64,000 nt of DNA from the NCBI GenBank assembly GCA_016715995.1, contig JADJXF010000008.1:248001-312000 (forward strand), given 5' to 3'. Positions 44,857 to 55,329 of the stretch are shown here, piece by piece (within the stretch, counting starts at the first letter, position 1; the number at the start of each line of letters is the position of its first letter). The notes under the pieces are model-generated. The model saw nothing but the letters and a program-made list of their open reading frames with translations. It did no database searches and was not told where the DNA came from. A program made the translations under genes and the position numbers. The DNA comes from Flavobacteriales bacterium (GTDB lineage Bacteria > Bacteroidota > Bacteroidia > Flavobacteriales_F > PHOS-HE28).

Positions 44857-45176
44857 TGACGCCCGAGGAAAAGAAACACCTGGAAGATCGCGTGATCGAC
44901 ATGCTGCGGACGATCTACGACCCCGAGATCCCGGTGGACGTGTACGAGCTGGGCTTGATCTACGAGGTGAACATCAACGATGAGGCGCACGTGGGCATCA
45001 AGATGACCCTGACCAGTCCCTCGTGCCCAGTGGCGGAGAGCATGCCGAACGAAGTTGAGCAGAAAGTGGCCGGCGTCCAGGGCGTAAGCAGCGCCAAGGT
45101 GGAGATCACCTTCGAGCCGCCGTGGGATCGCACCATGATGAGCGAGGCGGCGCAGTTGGAGTTGGGATTCATGTGA
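44856..45176 (+). CDS. DUF59 / MIP18-family Fe-S assembly protein (SufT-like)
   Basis: 106 residues. Family motifs: LRTIYDPEIPVDVYELGLIYEV and MTLTSPSCPVAESMPNEVE, with the conserved C57. Proteins of this family help mature Fe-S proteins; in SUF operons the gene is usually called sufT or yitW. It is the last gene of the tightly overlapping SUF block; a 64-bp gap follows. Confidence 0.9.
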   Translation: MTPEEKKHLEDRVIDMLRTIYDPEIPVDVYELGLIYEVNINDEAHVGIKMTLTSPSCPVAESMPNEVEQKVAGVQGVSSAKVEITFEPPWDRTMMSEAAQLELGFM

Positions 45177-45240
45177 GAGCCGCGGTGCTCCGCTGGGGAC
45201 ATAGCGCGCAATGATCGCCCGGTGCGCCCGTTGAACGCGC

Positions 45241-46758
45241 GTGCCGCGAATCGACTACATCGCCCATAGCTGCGTGAAGGTCACGACCAGTGACACGACG
45301 CTGCTCTTCGATCCCTGGCTCTTCGGCCCGTGCTACAAGGGTCAATGGCACCTCTTCCCCAAGCCGATTGGCGCTGAGGATGTCCTCAATGCCGAGCACA
45401 TCCTGCTCACCCACGGCCATGAGGACCACATGCACCGGCAGACGCTGGAGCGCATGGACAAGCGCGCCACGGTCTGGTTCCCTTACCAATGGCGGCAAGG
45501 CATCGCCGGTTACATGCGGCATGTCGGCTTCCAGCATGTGAAAGAAGCCGTGACGCTGCGCAAGCATCGCCTGGGCCCGAACACGCGCATCACCTATCTG
45601 GCCTACTCGCTCGAGAGCATCGTGGTGGTGGAGGCCGACGGACTGGTAATCGTGAACATCAACGATGCGCTCAATAGCAACCACGAGAACGTGGTGATGA
45701 TGTTCCTGCGTCAGCTGAAGGAGCGGTGGCCGCGCATCGACATCCTCATCAGCGGCTTCAGCGGTGCGGGCTACTTCCCAAATCAGGTGCGCTACCCCGG
45801 CAAGGACGACCGCGAGATCGGTCTGGTGCGCGAGCACTACTTCGCCCACAACCTGTGCCGATACGCGCACTACCTGAAGCCGCGCCTGGTGATGCCCTTC
45901 GCGCCCGGCTTCGCTCTGCTGGAGCGGCACAACCGCTGGGTGAACGAGGTGAAGTTCGACCGCGCCCGCTTGCACGCTTACCATGAGGAGCACATCGGCC
46001 CGCTCGATGACATGCGCTATCTGGTGGCCTGGCCGGGCGACCGCATCGATGGCTTGGAGCACCAGCCGCTCTCACCTTACCACGACCAAGTGAAGGACGG
46101 CGGCCTGTACCACCTCCTCAATGCGACGTATCCCGAGGAGATCAAGCTCGCGAACACGGTTGCAGCCTTCGATCGGACAAGGCTGCCCGAACTGAAAGAG
46201 GCGGCGCTCACCTGGATGGCGCACAACACCAAGCTCTATGCAGAAGACGTGCTGCGCGAAGCCCGCTTCGCCATCCGCTTCGTGGACGTGCCCGGCCTTG
46301 CCTGGAACATCGACCGCGAAGAAGGAGCCTTCCGCATCCAAGAAGCCGCGGAACCGTTGCCAGACCGGCGCGTGGTGATTGATACCCGGGCCGCCATGCT
46401 GGAGCACTCGCTCAATCGGGTGTGGGGAGGCGATGCGCTCACCGCAGGCTACGCGCTGGTGGTGCGGATGTTCGATCTCGATGCCCTGGAGAAGAACCTC
46501 GACATCGTGTGCGTGCGGCTGATCACCCGCTACCCCATCATGCGCGAGGATATCCTTCGTCAGCCTTTGCGCGCGGCGAAGTACTTCCTCACCAACCCGG
46601 CCATCGCAGCCTTGCACATGAAGCAGAAGATTAAGCTGAGGCCCTACGTGAACCGCTACCCCTACAACGAGCGGGATCATTGGATAGCCACCACCAAGTG
46701 CGAGCTCTGCCAGGTGTGCAGGATACCCGTGATCGACTATCCGCAGGCGGTTGCCTGA
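45241..46758 (+). CDS. MBL-fold metallo-hydrolase with C-terminal cysteine cluster
   Basis: 505 residues from a GTG at 45241. The metallo-beta-lactamase metal motif is THGHEDHMH (H58, H60, D62, H63), with the start IDYIAHSCVKV...LLFDPWLFG typical of UlaG/CMAH-like MBL proteins. D182-region and H-loop residues are less certain. The C-terminal ~200 residues are a second domain ending in C487-x2-C490-x2-C493 (TKCELCQVCRIP), which could bind zinc or a metal cluster. It lies 64 bp after the SUF block and is coupled to the DUF2480 gene. Substrate unknown. A Rieske domain, as in CMAH, is absent. Confidence 0.8.
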   Translation: MPRIDYIAHSCVKVTTSDTTLLFDPWLFGPCYKGQWHLFPKPIGAEDVLNAEHILLTHGHEDHMHRQTLERMDKRATVWFPYQWRQGIAGYMRHVGFQHVKEAVTLRKHRLGPNTRITYLAYSLESIVVVEADGLVIVNINDALNSNHENVVMMFLRQLKERWPRIDILISGFSGAGYFPNQVRYPGKDDREIGLVREHYFAHNLCRYAHYLKPRLVMPFAPGFALLERHNRWVNEVKFDRARLHAYHEEHIGPLDDMRYLVAWPGDRIDGLEHQPLSPYHDQVKDGGLYHLLNATYPEEIKLANTVAAFDRTRLPELKEAALTWMAHNTKLYAEDVLREARFAIRFVDVPGLAWNIDREEGAFRIQEAAEPLPDRRVVIDTRAAMLEHSLNRVWGGDALTAGYALVVRMFDLDALEKNLDIVCVRLITRYPIMREDILRQPLRAAKYFLTNPAIAALHMKQKIKLRPYVNRYPYNERDHWIATTKCELCQVCRIPVIDYPQAVA

Positions 46759-46778
46759 TGCCGATCTTCGCGTCGGCC

Positions 46779-47294
46779 ATGTCCACCGACCCCATCCTCA
46801 ACAAGGTCGCCTCGAGCGGCATTGTCACCCTCGACCTGGAAGAGCTGTACCCGCAGGGAGCTCGCGTCGTCTTCGACCTGAAGCCGCTTCTGTGGCAGGA
46901 GATCGCGCTGAAAGAGGATGAGCTGCGCGCCTTCTGCAAGACCCACGACTGGACGCAGTATCGGGGTAAGTTCGTTTCCGTGCATTGCAGCGCGGATGCC
47001 ATCGTGCCCACGTGGGCCTACATGCTTGTGGCCACGCATCTTCAGCCTAATGCGGACTTCGTCACGCAGGGCGATGCGGAGCAGCTGGAGCGCGCCATCT
47101 TCACACGCTTCGTGCAGCAGTTGGATGCGGAGCCCTACCGCCATGCCCGCGTGGTGGTGAAGGGCTGCAGCAAGCTGCCGGTGCCACTGAACGCATATGT
47201 GGAGCTGAGCGCGAAGCTGGTGCCCGTGGTGAAGTCGCTCATGTTCGGTGAGCCCTGCAGCACCGTCCCGCTGTACAAGGCACCCAAGGGCTGA
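46779..47294 (+). CDS. DUF2480 family protein
   Basis: 171 residues from MSTDPILNKVASSGIVTLDLEELYP; an ATG at 46758 overlapping the upstream stop (TGATG) is the alternative. The family pattern is clear: NKVASSGIVTLDLEELYPQG, VHCSADAIVPTWAYMLVATHL, RVVVKGCSKLPVPLNAYVEL. DUF2480 is largely restricted to Bacteroidota and, as I recall, is often found next to SUF genes, as here. No biochemical role is known; conserved cysteine/serine residues invite a link to Fe-S maturation. Confidence 0.88.
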   Translation: MSTDPILNKVASSGIVTLDLEELYPQGARVVFDLKPLLWQEIALKEDELRAFCKTHDWTQYRGKFVSVHCSADAIVPTWAYMLVATHLQPNADFVTQGDAEQLERAIFTRFVQQLDAEPYRHARVVVKGCSKLPVPLNAYVELSAKLVPVVKSLMFGEPCSTVPLYKAPKG

Positions 47295-47310
47295 ACGTAC
47301 TTTCGGCGCG

Positions 47311-49419
47311 ATGCGCTGGCCGATCATCCTGGTGTCCGTTCTCTGTTGTCAGTTGTCTGTGGGGCAGTCCGATACCGTGAACGTGCCCAACAGCACCAAC
47401 GGCTGGTACCTGAGCCCGCACGGCACCATCCGGATCCTGGTGCTCTTCTGCGAGCTCGAGTACGATCGGAGTCCGGGTCGCGACCCCCAACCGGACGGCG
47501 CCGTGCACTGGCCGAAGGGCGAACTGCCGAAGTGGAAGGACGACATGTTCGACCCGCATCCGGCCGCCGCTTACCTCGGCCAGATCACACGCTACTACCA
47601 TGACATGTCGCTTGGGCGCTACACCGTGCTCGGCGACTACGTCGATACGGTCCTTACGCTACGCGAGAGCGAATACCCCACGATCGGCAACGCGCACGGC
47701 ATCGGGGCCTTGGCCGTGAAGGAGGCGAATAAGATGAACGGACTTCGCACCCGTCACCGGCTCTCCGTCGCCGATTTCGACCTGTGGCAGCGCGGTGGAA
47801 AACCGGGCATGCCCAAGAAACCACTGCCGGATAGTCCGCACAGCTATGACCACGTGATGGTGATCGCGCGGAACAGCGGTCTTACCCACAACCAGGGCAG
47901 CGTGGACTCGGGAAGCCCCGGCAAGCTCTTCGGCTTCGAGAGCGATTCACAGAGCCGTTTCGGCGGGATGTACGCCATGCCCTACGAAATCCTGCAGCAC
48001 GAATACAACCATCTGCTCTTCGGTGGCAACAACTTCCATGTCGGGGGCGGGAACGCCGCGCAGTTCTCGAGCTACTTCCCCTTCCTGCAAGGGGGATGGA
48101 GCATGATGGGCGGATCCAGCAGCTCGTTGCTCACCGGTAATGCGTGGGACCGCGACCGCTTGGGTTGGCGTGCCGCCGATGCCAGTCACCGCATCAACGC
48201 CCGGAACGGAGGCGGCGCGATGGTCAACGGCGACATCGATCCGTACCATGGCGACACCGGCCTCTATGTGCTGCGCGATTTCATGACCAGCGGCGATGCC
48301 ATCCGGATCCGGTTGCCGTTAATCCCGGAGAACGAATACCCGCAGTGGATCTGGCTGGAGAACCACCAAGGCCATGCCCGCAACGGAATCCTGAGCGATC
48401 GCTTCCACTACGAGCAGGAGATGCCATGCGTGAGCGGCATCGTGCCCGGCATGCACGCCTATCTCCAGGTGGACCGCGACAACCGATACGGCAAAGCCAA
48501 TGTCATCTACGGCCAGTATGCCGATTACCTGCGCCCGCTTCCGGCAGGTGGCAATTACGATCAGCAGGCGCGCAGCGGCACCGAGACCTTCGAGTGCCTG
48601 TGGCCCGGACCTACCACGCCCTATGATGTGAGCCGCCGTTCAGCCAATCCGCTCACCGGCCAGCAGGACCTGGAATTGCCGTTGCAGCCGCCGGAGGAAG
48701 GCAAGCTCGCACGCGCCAGGCATCGGGTGCCTCGGATTGAATACCGCGATGGGCGCAAGGTGGATCAGGGCCATTTCTATGGCCACGCGCGCCAGGTGTA
48801 CACCATGACGGGCAACCGCAAGCTGGGCATGTGCACCAATCCCAGCACGGCGAGCATGCTCACGCTGCTGAATCAAGGCAGTTCGGCATTGAACCGCTCC
48901 ATGGCGCCGGATAATCGCGTGATTCACCTGAATGGCATCGGCATCGATATGGTGGAGCAGCGGGCCAATGGGGACATCGCGTTGCGCATCACGAACGACG
49001 ACCGTTTGCTCAGCGGAAAGGTGCGGTGGTGCGGCGACAGCATCGTGCTGCATTCCTCTCCGTACCACGGCCGACCGGCCTTGACGCTTGCCGAAGGCTC
49101 CCACCTCATCATCGACCAGTCGGGCACACCGACGATGCTGACGCGATCAGGCGAAGGCGATCGGTTCAACGACCCGACGCGCTTCGTCATCGTGACGGGT
49201 GCAACCATGACCGGTCAGCGCAAATGCTCGCTGGAACTGCGTAACAACAGCGATTTGCATGTGATGGGCGGGGCGAAACTGGTCCTGCACAGCAAAGCGA
49301 AGCTACTGATCGACTCAGGCTCGTTGCTCGTGGTGCATCCGCAGGGCAGTTTGGAAGCAAAGCCCAAAACGCTGCGCAAGCTCAGGAAGAAGGGCCGGCT
49401 CGTGGCTGCGCCTCAGTAG
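47311..49419 (+). CDS. Secreted metalloprotease-like protein (HExxH)
   Basis: 702 residues from the ATG at 47311. Signal peptide MRWPIILVSVLCCQLSVGQS. The zinc motif HEYNHLLFGGNNFH gives H230, E231 and H234, with the approach ...GMYAMPYEILQ typical of M6/immune-inhibitor-like proteases. The catalytic-domain surroundings (GQITRYYHDMSLGRY, HGIGALAVKEAN) also fit. The C-terminal ~150 residues are a right-handed parallel-beta-like repeat (LHVMGGAKLVLHSKAKLLIDSGSLLV). No T9SS sorting domain is recognisable. Convergent with purF, with overlapping ends. Confidence 0.75.
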   Translation: MRWPIILVSVLCCQLSVGQSDTVNVPNSTNGWYLSPHGTIRILVLFCELEYDRSPGRDPQPDGAVHWPKGELPKWKDDMFDPHPAAAYLGQITRYYHDMSLGRYTVLGDYVDTVLTLRESEYPTIGNAHGIGALAVKEANKMNGLRTRHRLSVADFDLWQRGGKPGMPKKPLPDSPHSYDHVMVIARNSGLTHNQGSVDSGSPGKLFGFESDSQSRFGGMYAMPYEILQHEYNHLLFGGNNFHVGGGNAAQFSSYFPFLQGGWSMMGGSSSSLLTGNAWDRDRLGWRAADASHRINARNGGGAMVNGDIDPYHGDTGLYVLRDFMTSGDAIRIRLPLIPENEYPQWIWLENHQGHARNGILSDRFHYEQEMPCVSGIVPGMHAYLQVDRDNRYGKANVIYGQYADYLRPLPAGGNYDQQARSGTETFECLWPGPTTPYDVSRRSANPLTGQQDLELPLQPPEEGKLARARHRVPRIEYRDGRKVDQGHFYGHARQVYTMTGNRKLGMCTNPSTASMLTLLNQGSSALNRSMAPDNRVIHLNGIGIDMVEQRANGDIALRITNDDRLLSGKVRWCGDSIVLHSSPYHGRPALTLAEGSHLIIDQSGTPTMLTRSGEGDRFNDPTRFVIVTGATMTGQRKCSLELRNNSDLHVMGGAKLVLHSKAKLLIDSGSLLVVHPQGSLEAKPKTLRKLRKKGRLVAAPQ

Positions 49420-51314
49420 GCCCGGACGTTCTTGCCCTCCATGTAGTTGATGAAGGCGCGATTCACTACGCGGTTGCCGCCCGGCGTGGGGTAATCGCCG
49501 GTGAAGTACCAGTCGCCTGTATGGTCGGGGCACGCGGCGCGCAATCCCTCGATGCTCTGGAAGACGATGCGCACCTCGGCATGGATATCCGCCGGCGTGA
49601 GCAGCTCGGCCACCTTGTCGCTGATCTGCCCTGCGGTGAAGGGCGCGTAGATCTCCCTTACCACGTTCACCTGCTCGGTGAAGGGGCGGCCCACCATGGC
49701 AAGTGCACGGTCGTACGCATCGTCGATGATGTTCTCCTGCTTGGTCTCCTTCAATAGGGCGATCGCCGCACGGAACGCCACCAAGTCGCCCAGCTTCGCC
49801 ATGTCGATGCCATAGCAATCGGGGTAGCGGATCTGCGGCGCGCTGCTCACCACCACGATGCGCTTCGGCTCCAGCCTATCGAGCATGCGCAGGATGCTTT
49901 GCTTCAAAGTGGTGCCGCGCACGATGCTGTCATCAATCACCACCAGGCTATCTACGCCGGGGCGCACGGAGCCGTAGGTAATGTCGTACACGTGCGCCAC
50001 CAGGTCATCGCGCGCGTCATCAGCGGTGATGAAGGTGCGCAGCTTGGCATCCTTGATCGCCACCTTCTCGAGGCGCGGTCGCATGCTGAGGATGGCTCGG
50101 AGCTTCTCGGGATCCGGATTGGCGCCCAGTGCCAGGATCCGGCGCTCCTTCACGCGGTCCAGCTCATCGTGCATCTCCTTCAGCATGCCGTAGCAGGCCA
50201 CCTCAGCGGTATTAGGGATGAAGCTGAACACCGTGTTCTCCAGGTCGTGGTCCACGGTTTCGAGGATCGCCGGACAGACTGACCGGCCCAAGGCGATCCG
50301 TTCGCGGTACACGTCGCGGTCGCTGCCGCGGCTGAAGTAGATGCGCTCGAAACTGCAAGCACGCTTCTCCAGTGGCTCACGCACCAGCTGCTCGCTATAG
50401 GATCCATCCTTGCGGATGATGAGCGCATGGCCGGGGCTGAGTTCCTGCACTTGCTCGGTCTTCAGCCGGAACGCGGTCTGGAGGGCGGGACGCTCGCTGG
50501 CCACCACCACCACCTCTTCATCGGCATACCAGAAGGCCGGGCGGATGCCGGAGGGATCGCGCAGCACGAAGGCGTCGCCGTGGCCGATCATACCCGCCAA
50601 GGCGTAGCCACCATCGAAGTCCATGGCGCTGTTCACCAGGATCTGCCGGACATCGAGCTTCTCGGCGACCACCTGGGTGATCTGCTTCTCGTTGTAGCCC
50701 AACTGGCGATGAATGGCGGCAATCCGGTCATTCTCCACATCGAGGAAATGGCCGATCTTCTCCAGCACCGTCATGGTGTCAGAACGCTCCTTGGGGTGCT
50801 GACCGATGGAGACGAGCAGGTCGAAGAGCTCGTCAACGTTCGTCATGTTGAAGTTGCCGGCTACCACGAGGTTGCGCGTCATCCAGTTGTTGAGTCGGCG
50901 GCGTGGGTGGCAGTTCTCGAGGCTATCGCGGCCGAAGGTGGCGTAGCGTAGGTGCCCGAGCAGCACTTCGCCGGCGAAGGGCATGAGCTGCTTCAGGAGC
51001 TCCGGGTCCCGGGCAGCATCGGGCGCCTGGGCCACGGCGTCAGCGAAGCCCTTGTCCACCTTGCCGAAGATCTTCTGGATGGCCTGCTTGTCGGTGCTCC
51101 GCTCGCGATCGATGTAGTTGAGGCCCGGCTGCGGGTCGATCTTGATGGAGGCGATGCCTGCGCCGTCCTGTCCCCGGTTGTGCTGCTTCTCCATGAGGAG
51201 ATACAACCGCTGGAGTCCGTACAGAGGCGAACCGTACTTGTCCTGGTAATAGGCGAGGGGCTTGCGGAGACGGATGAGCGCGATGCCGCACTCGTGCTTG
51301 ATGGCGTCGCTCAT
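49413..51314 (-). CDS. purF: Amidophosphoribosyltransferase
   Basis: 633 residues from MSDAIKHECGIALIRL at 51314; longer readings are rejected. The class II glutamine amidotransferase domain starts at C9, likely exposed after removal of the first eight residues. The PRTase domain carries the PRPP motif SLVVIDDSIVRGTTLK at about 455-470. This long form (E. coli PurF is about 505) is normal for Bacteroidota. It catalyses the first committed step of purine synthesis, making phosphoribosylamine from PRPP and glutamine. A perfect TAnnTTTG -7 element lies 23 bp upstream. Confidence 0.93.
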   Translation of the reverse strand: MSDAIKHECGIALIRLRKPLAYYQDKYGSPLYGLQRLYLLMEKQHNRGQDGAGIASIKIDPQPGLNYIDRERSTDKQAIQKIFGKVDKGFADAVAQAPDAARDPELLKQLMPFAGEVLLGHLRYATFGRDSLENCHPRRRLNNWMTRNLVVAGNFNMTNVDELFDLLVSIGQHPKERSDTMTVLEKIGHFLDVENDRIAAIHRQLGYNEKQITQVVAEKLDVRQILVNSAMDFDGGYALAGMIGHGDAFVLRDPSGIRPAFWYADEEVVVVASERPALQTAFRLKTEQVQELSPGHALIIRKDGSYSEQLVREPLEKRACSFERIYFSRGSDRDVYRERIALGRSVCPAILETVDHDLENTVFSFIPNTAEVACYGMLKEMHDELDRVKERRILALGANPDPEKLRAILSMRPRLEKVAIKDAKLRTFITADDARDDLVAHVYDITYGSVRPGVDSLVVIDDSIVRGTTLKQSILRMLDRLEPKRIVVVSSAPQIRYPDCYGIDMAKLGDLVAFRAAIALLKETKQENIIDDAYDRALAMVGRPFTEQVNVVREIYAPFTAGQISDKVAELLTPADIHAEVRIVFQSIEGLRAACPDHTGDWYFTGDYPTPGGNRVVNRAFINYMEGKNVRAY

Positions 51315-51337
51315 GGGAGGCCCGGCGCTGGGCATGG

Positions 51338-51345
51338 CAAAAGTA
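51338..51345 (-). promoter_or_regulatory. -7 promoter element of purF
   Basis: TACTTTTG on the minus strand, an exact TAnnTTTG match, 23 bp upstream of the purF ATG. No clear -33 TTG at the usual distance. Confidence 0.45.
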
Positions 51346-51453
51346 CCCCAACCGCCCCTTGGCCCGGTTCGTCGGAACCCCTTCCCGCCCAAGCAACTTC
51401 CGCCCCGATGGGCCTGTCTTCACCGCGTACCTTGCCGCTTAGCTGCTGGTCCT

Positions 51454-54400
51454 GTGCGCGCCCTCACTACAATACCCTTGCTGCTGCTGGCCCTGAGCGC
51501 TTGGTCCGCCGCGCCCAAAGCCACCTTCACGGAGAACAAAGGGCAGTGGCCAGAACAGGTGCTGTACCGGGCGCTGCTGCCCGGCGGAGCGCTCTTCGTT
51601 GAGCGTTCAGCCTTCACCTATGTCCTGTTGAGCGAGAGCCCATTGCGCCATCATGGTCATGCGCATCAGGAGGCGGCTTCGTCTACAGAAGGAAAGGCAC
51701 ATGCCTATCGCGTGCATTTCGAAGGCGGCCAGGCACAGGCGTGGACCGGATTCCTGCCGCAGCCGGCCTATGAGAATCACTTCCTGGGGAATGACCCGGC
51801 CCGATGGGGCACCGGTTGCGCCATGTTCGCCGAAGTACTGTTGAAGGACGTCTGGCCCGGCATCGACCTGCGGCTGAGCGGAACGGAAGGAATCAAGTAC
51901 GATTTCATCGCCTCCCCTGGCACGGATACGCGCACGGTTCGCCTGCGCTATGAGGGTGCTGATGAACTGTTCGTGAAGGACGGCGACCTCCATGTGCGAC
52001 TCTCGACTGGCGAAGTGGTGGAGCAGGCACCCATCACTTTTCAGGATGGCCTTGCGAAACGAGAGCTCCCATCACGCTACAATCTGACAGGGCAATCGCT
52101 CTCGTTCCAAATCGATGGCCCCATCGATGCCGCTCTGCCCATTGTCATCGACCCGGTTCTCACGTTCGCCAGCTACAGCGGAAGCACAGCGGACAACTTC
52201 GGCTTCACGGCCACCTACGATGGGGCGGGGCATCTCTACGGTGGAGGAATCGTGTTCAATCCGGGCTATCCGCTCACGCTGGGCGTGCTGCAGGACTTCT
52301 GGGCCGGCGGCACGATTGACATCGGCATCAGCAAATGGAGCCCTGACGGCAGCAACCTGATCTGGAGCACTTACCTCGGCGGTACCGGAGCGGAGACCCC
52401 ACACAGCCTTGTGGTGAATGCCCAGAACGAGCTTTTTGTCATGGGCGCCACTGGATCAGCCGACTTCCCCACGACTCCGGGCTGCTTCGATTGGACCTTC
52501 AACGGCGGCGCAGCGGTCAATAGCTGGGATCCCGTCAGTGGCGGTTATGGCTTCTTCCACAACAGCGGCACCGACATCTTCGTGTCGCACTTCAACGCGG
52601 CCGCTACGGCATTGGTGGGCTCCACATACGTTGGAGGCTCAGGCAACGATGGCCTCAACTTCGCCGCTACCATCACGCATAACTACGGCGACCATTTCCG
52701 AGGCGAGATTGCCATTGATGCGGCCGGCAATGCCGTGGTGGCCACCAGCACACAGAGCGCGAACATGCCCACATCACCTGGCGCACCGCAGGCGGCCTTC
52801 GGTGGTGGCGGACAGGATGCGTTCATCTTCCGCCTCAACCCAACGCTGAGCACGCTACTTTGGGGCACGTACTATGGTGGAAGTGCTGCCGAGAACGGCT
52901 TCGGTGTGCAGTTCGACAGCAACGGCCAGGTGTTCGTGAGCGGCGGCACCTTGAGCGCCAACCTGCCCATGGCTGGCACGCCCTTCGACAACAGCGCCAA
53001 CGGTGGGGCCGACGGCTACATCGCCAGGTTCTCGGCTCCTGGGAACACCTTGCTCTCCGCCACCTACGTGGGCACCACTGCCTATGATCAGTGCTACTTC
53101 GTGCAACTCGATCCCGCCGACGATGTCTATGTGGTGGGGCAGACGCTCGGTCCGTATCCGGTGACCCCGGGCAAGTATGCCAATCCGGGCAGCTCGCAGT
53201 TCGTGCACAAGTTCAATCACGACTTGACCACCTCGCTGTGGAGCACACGACTGGGGAATGGCAACGGTGCGCAGAACCTCTCACCCACAGCCTTTTTGGT
53301 GAGCGATTGCGGACAGATCTACCTCAGTGGCTGGGCGGGCAACGTGAACGCCAACGCGGGCAACAGCGGCAGCAGCACCAACGGATCGCCGGTGACGCCC
53401 GATGCGTTCCAAGCGTCCACCACCGGAAGCGATGTGTACCTGATGGTACTGTCGCCTGAGGCCCTCGCGCTCAACTATGCCACGTTCTTTGGTGGCGGCA
53501 CCAGTGCCGAGCACGTCGATGGCGGCACCAGCCGATTCGACAAGAACGGCACCGTGTACCACGCGGTGTGCGCCGGGTGCGGTTCGCAGAACGATTTCCC
53601 CACCTCGCCAGGCGCATGGAGCAACACCAACAACAGCTTCAACTGCAACCTGGGCGTGTTCAAGTTCGACCTCTCTCCCACTCAGGCCATCATCGGCATC
53701 AGCGGGCCCAGCACCATCTGCACGGGGGCCAGCGCGCAGTTCACGAACAGCAGCGTGGGCGGCACCGATTACCTCTGGAGCTTCGGTGATGGGAGCCCCA
53801 ACAGCACTGCGCAAGCCCCGGCGCACATCTTCACCGCGCCGGGTGAGTACACCGTGACCATGGTGCTCACCGATGGCAGCGGATGCCTCGATCCCGACAC
53901 GGCGTCCCTGGTGATCACCGTGATTCCGGGCCCTATCGCCGTTGTGGACCCCGTGAACCCGATCTGCCCCGGCGCCAGCGCGCAGCTCAACGCATCTGGC
54001 GGAACCTCTTACCTCTGGTCGCCTTCCACCGGCCTGAACAGTGCGATCGTCGCCAACCCATTGGCCACACCGGCGCAGACCACCACGTACACGGTGACGG
54101 TGAACGATGATTGCGGGAGCGATTCTGAAAGCATCGAAGTGCAGGTCATCGTGCCGCAGACCACATTGACACCCGACACGTCGGTATGCACCGGAGGCAG
54201 CATCGTGCTCGTGGCCACAGGCGGCGGCGGGTATGCATGGTCGCCGGGCCTCACACTTAGCAGCACAACCACCGGCACACCGACGGCAACGCCCGATACC
54301 ACGACCACTTATACCGTGGTGATCACAACGCCTGAAGGCTGCGTCGTGACCGACTCCGTGCGCGTCGCCCTCTTCGATGCACCGCCGCTTCCCCAACTGC

Positions 54401-55326
54401 GCGATACCACCATCTGCTTCGGAACCAGCGTGCAGCTCGTGGCCACACCGGCCGATGTGTACGACTGGCACCCGGCCAATGGCATCACCACGCTTACGGC
54501 ACAGTCGCCCATTGTCTCACCCACGGTGCCCACGCTCTACATCGTGGATCTCGCGAATGCCTGCGGCGCGCTCACCGATAGCGCGTTCGTGGACATCATC
54601 TTCGTGTACGCTGAAGCCTGGCCGGATACGCTCGTCTGCCCAGGGTTTCCGGTGCAACTGGGCGCCAGCGGCGGCGTGAGCTACCTGTGGCGACCGCCTA
54701 CCGGGCTCAGCAGCGATGCCATCGCCGATCCTGTCGCCACCCTTTCGGAGAGCACCGCTTATTCCGTGGTGGCCTTCGATGCCATCGGCTGCAGCGATAC
54801 CGCCTATGTGCAGGTGAATGTGCTTCCATGGCCGATGGTAGTTGCTGGCAACGACCTCGTGGCCGAGTACGGTTCCTGGGTGCAGTTGACCGCCATCGGC
54901 GATGGGCAGCTCTTGTGGACCCCAACCGCTGGACTGACCGACAGCACCAGCGCCTCGCCTTTCGTGCGGCCGGAAGAGACCACGACCTATACCGTAACCA
55001 CCACCAATGCGCTCGGCTGCAAGAACACGGATGTGCTGGTCGTGATCGTCACCGGGAGCCTGTACCTACCCAACACCTTCACGCCGAACGGCGACAGCTA
55101 CAACGACACCTTCGGCGCGTTCGGCAAGGAGATCAAGGATTTCGAGCTGATGGTGTTCAACCGATGGGGCGAGCTCATCTGGACCACCAACCAGCTCGGC
55201 GGCCGTTGGGATGGCACGTATCGGGGCATGGAATCTCCGATTGACACCTATGTGTGGCGCGTGAAGGCCACCGAGTTCAGCGGCCGCCAGCACGAAGCGG
55301 TCGGGCATGTGAACCTGGTGCGGTAA
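51454..55326 (+). CDS. Giant T9SS type B protein with SBBP propeller, PKD and Ig-like repeats
   Basis: 1,290 residues from a GTG at 51454, which gives the signal peptide MRALTTIPLLLLALSAWSAA. Next come a DUF7948-type N-terminal domain (ATFTENKGQWPEQVLYRA; about 24-235), SBBP beta-propeller blades (about 240-745; GNAVVATSTQSANMPTSPG, LLWGTYYGGSAAENG), a PKD domain (DYLWSFGDGSPNSTAQAPAH) and about five Ig-like repeats. The end is a CHU_C sorting domain (LPNTFTPNGDSYNDTF, VFNRWGELIW, GRWDGTYRGMESPIDTYVWR). It is probably a surface adhesin or structural protein. No ATG exists before conserved sequence. Confidence 0.87.
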   Translation: MRALTTIPLLLLALSAWSAAPKATFTENKGQWPEQVLYRALLPGGALFVERSAFTYVLLSESPLRHHGHAHQEAASSTEGKAHAYRVHFEGGQAQAWTGFLPQPAYENHFLGNDPARWGTGCAMFAEVLLKDVWPGIDLRLSGTEGIKYDFIASPGTDTRTVRLRYEGADELFVKDGDLHVRLSTGEVVEQAPITFQDGLAKRELPSRYNLTGQSLSFQIDGPIDAALPIVIDPVLTFASYSGSTADNFGFTATYDGAGHLYGGGIVFNPGYPLTLGVLQDFWAGGTIDIGISKWSPDGSNLIWSTYLGGTGAETPHSLVVNAQNELFVMGATGSADFPTTPGCFDWTFNGGAAVNSWDPVSGGYGFFHNSGTDIFVSHFNAAATALVGSTYVGGSGNDGLNFAATITHNYGDHFRGEIAIDAAGNAVVATSTQSANMPTSPGAPQAAFGGGGQDAFIFRLNPTLSTLLWGTYYGGSAAENGFGVQFDSNGQVFVSGGTLSANLPMAGTPFDNSANGGADGYIARFSAPGNTLLSATYVGTTAYDQCYFVQLDPADDVYVVGQTLGPYPVTPGKYANPGSSQFVHKFNHDLTTSLWSTRLGNGNGAQNLSPTAFLVSDCGQIYLSGWAGNVNANAGNSGSSTNGSPVTPDAFQASTTGSDVYLMVLSPEALALNYATFFGGGTSAEHVDGGTSRFDKNGTVYHAVCAGCGSQNDFPTSPGAWSNTNNSFNCNLGVFKFDLSPTQAIIGISGPSTICTGASAQFTNSSVGGTDYLWSFGDGSPNSTAQAPAHIFTAPGEYTVTMVLTDGSGCLDPDTASLVITVIPGPIAVVDPVNPICPGASAQLNASGGTSYLWSPSTGLNSAIVANPLATPAQTTTYTVTVNDDCGSDSESIEVQVIVPQTTLTPDTSVCTGGSIVLVATGGGGYAWSPGLTLSSTTTGTPTATPDTTTTYTVVITTPEGCVVTDSVRVALFDAPPLPQLRDTTICFGTSVQLVATPADVYDWHPANGITTLTAQSPIVSPTVPTLYIVDLANACGALTDSAFVDIIFVYAEAWPDTLVCPGFPVQLGASGGVSYLWRPPTGLSSDAIADPVATLSESTAYSVVAFDAIGCSDTAYVQVNVLPWPMVVAGNDLVAEYGSWVQLTAIGDGQLLWTPTAGLTDSTSASPFVRPEETTTYTVTTTNALGCKNTDVLVVIVTGSLYLPNTFTPNGDSYNDTFGAFGKEIKDFELMVFNRWGELIWTTNQLGGRWDGTYRGMESPIDTYVWRVKATEFSGRQHEAVGHVNLVR

Positions 55327-55329
55327 GAA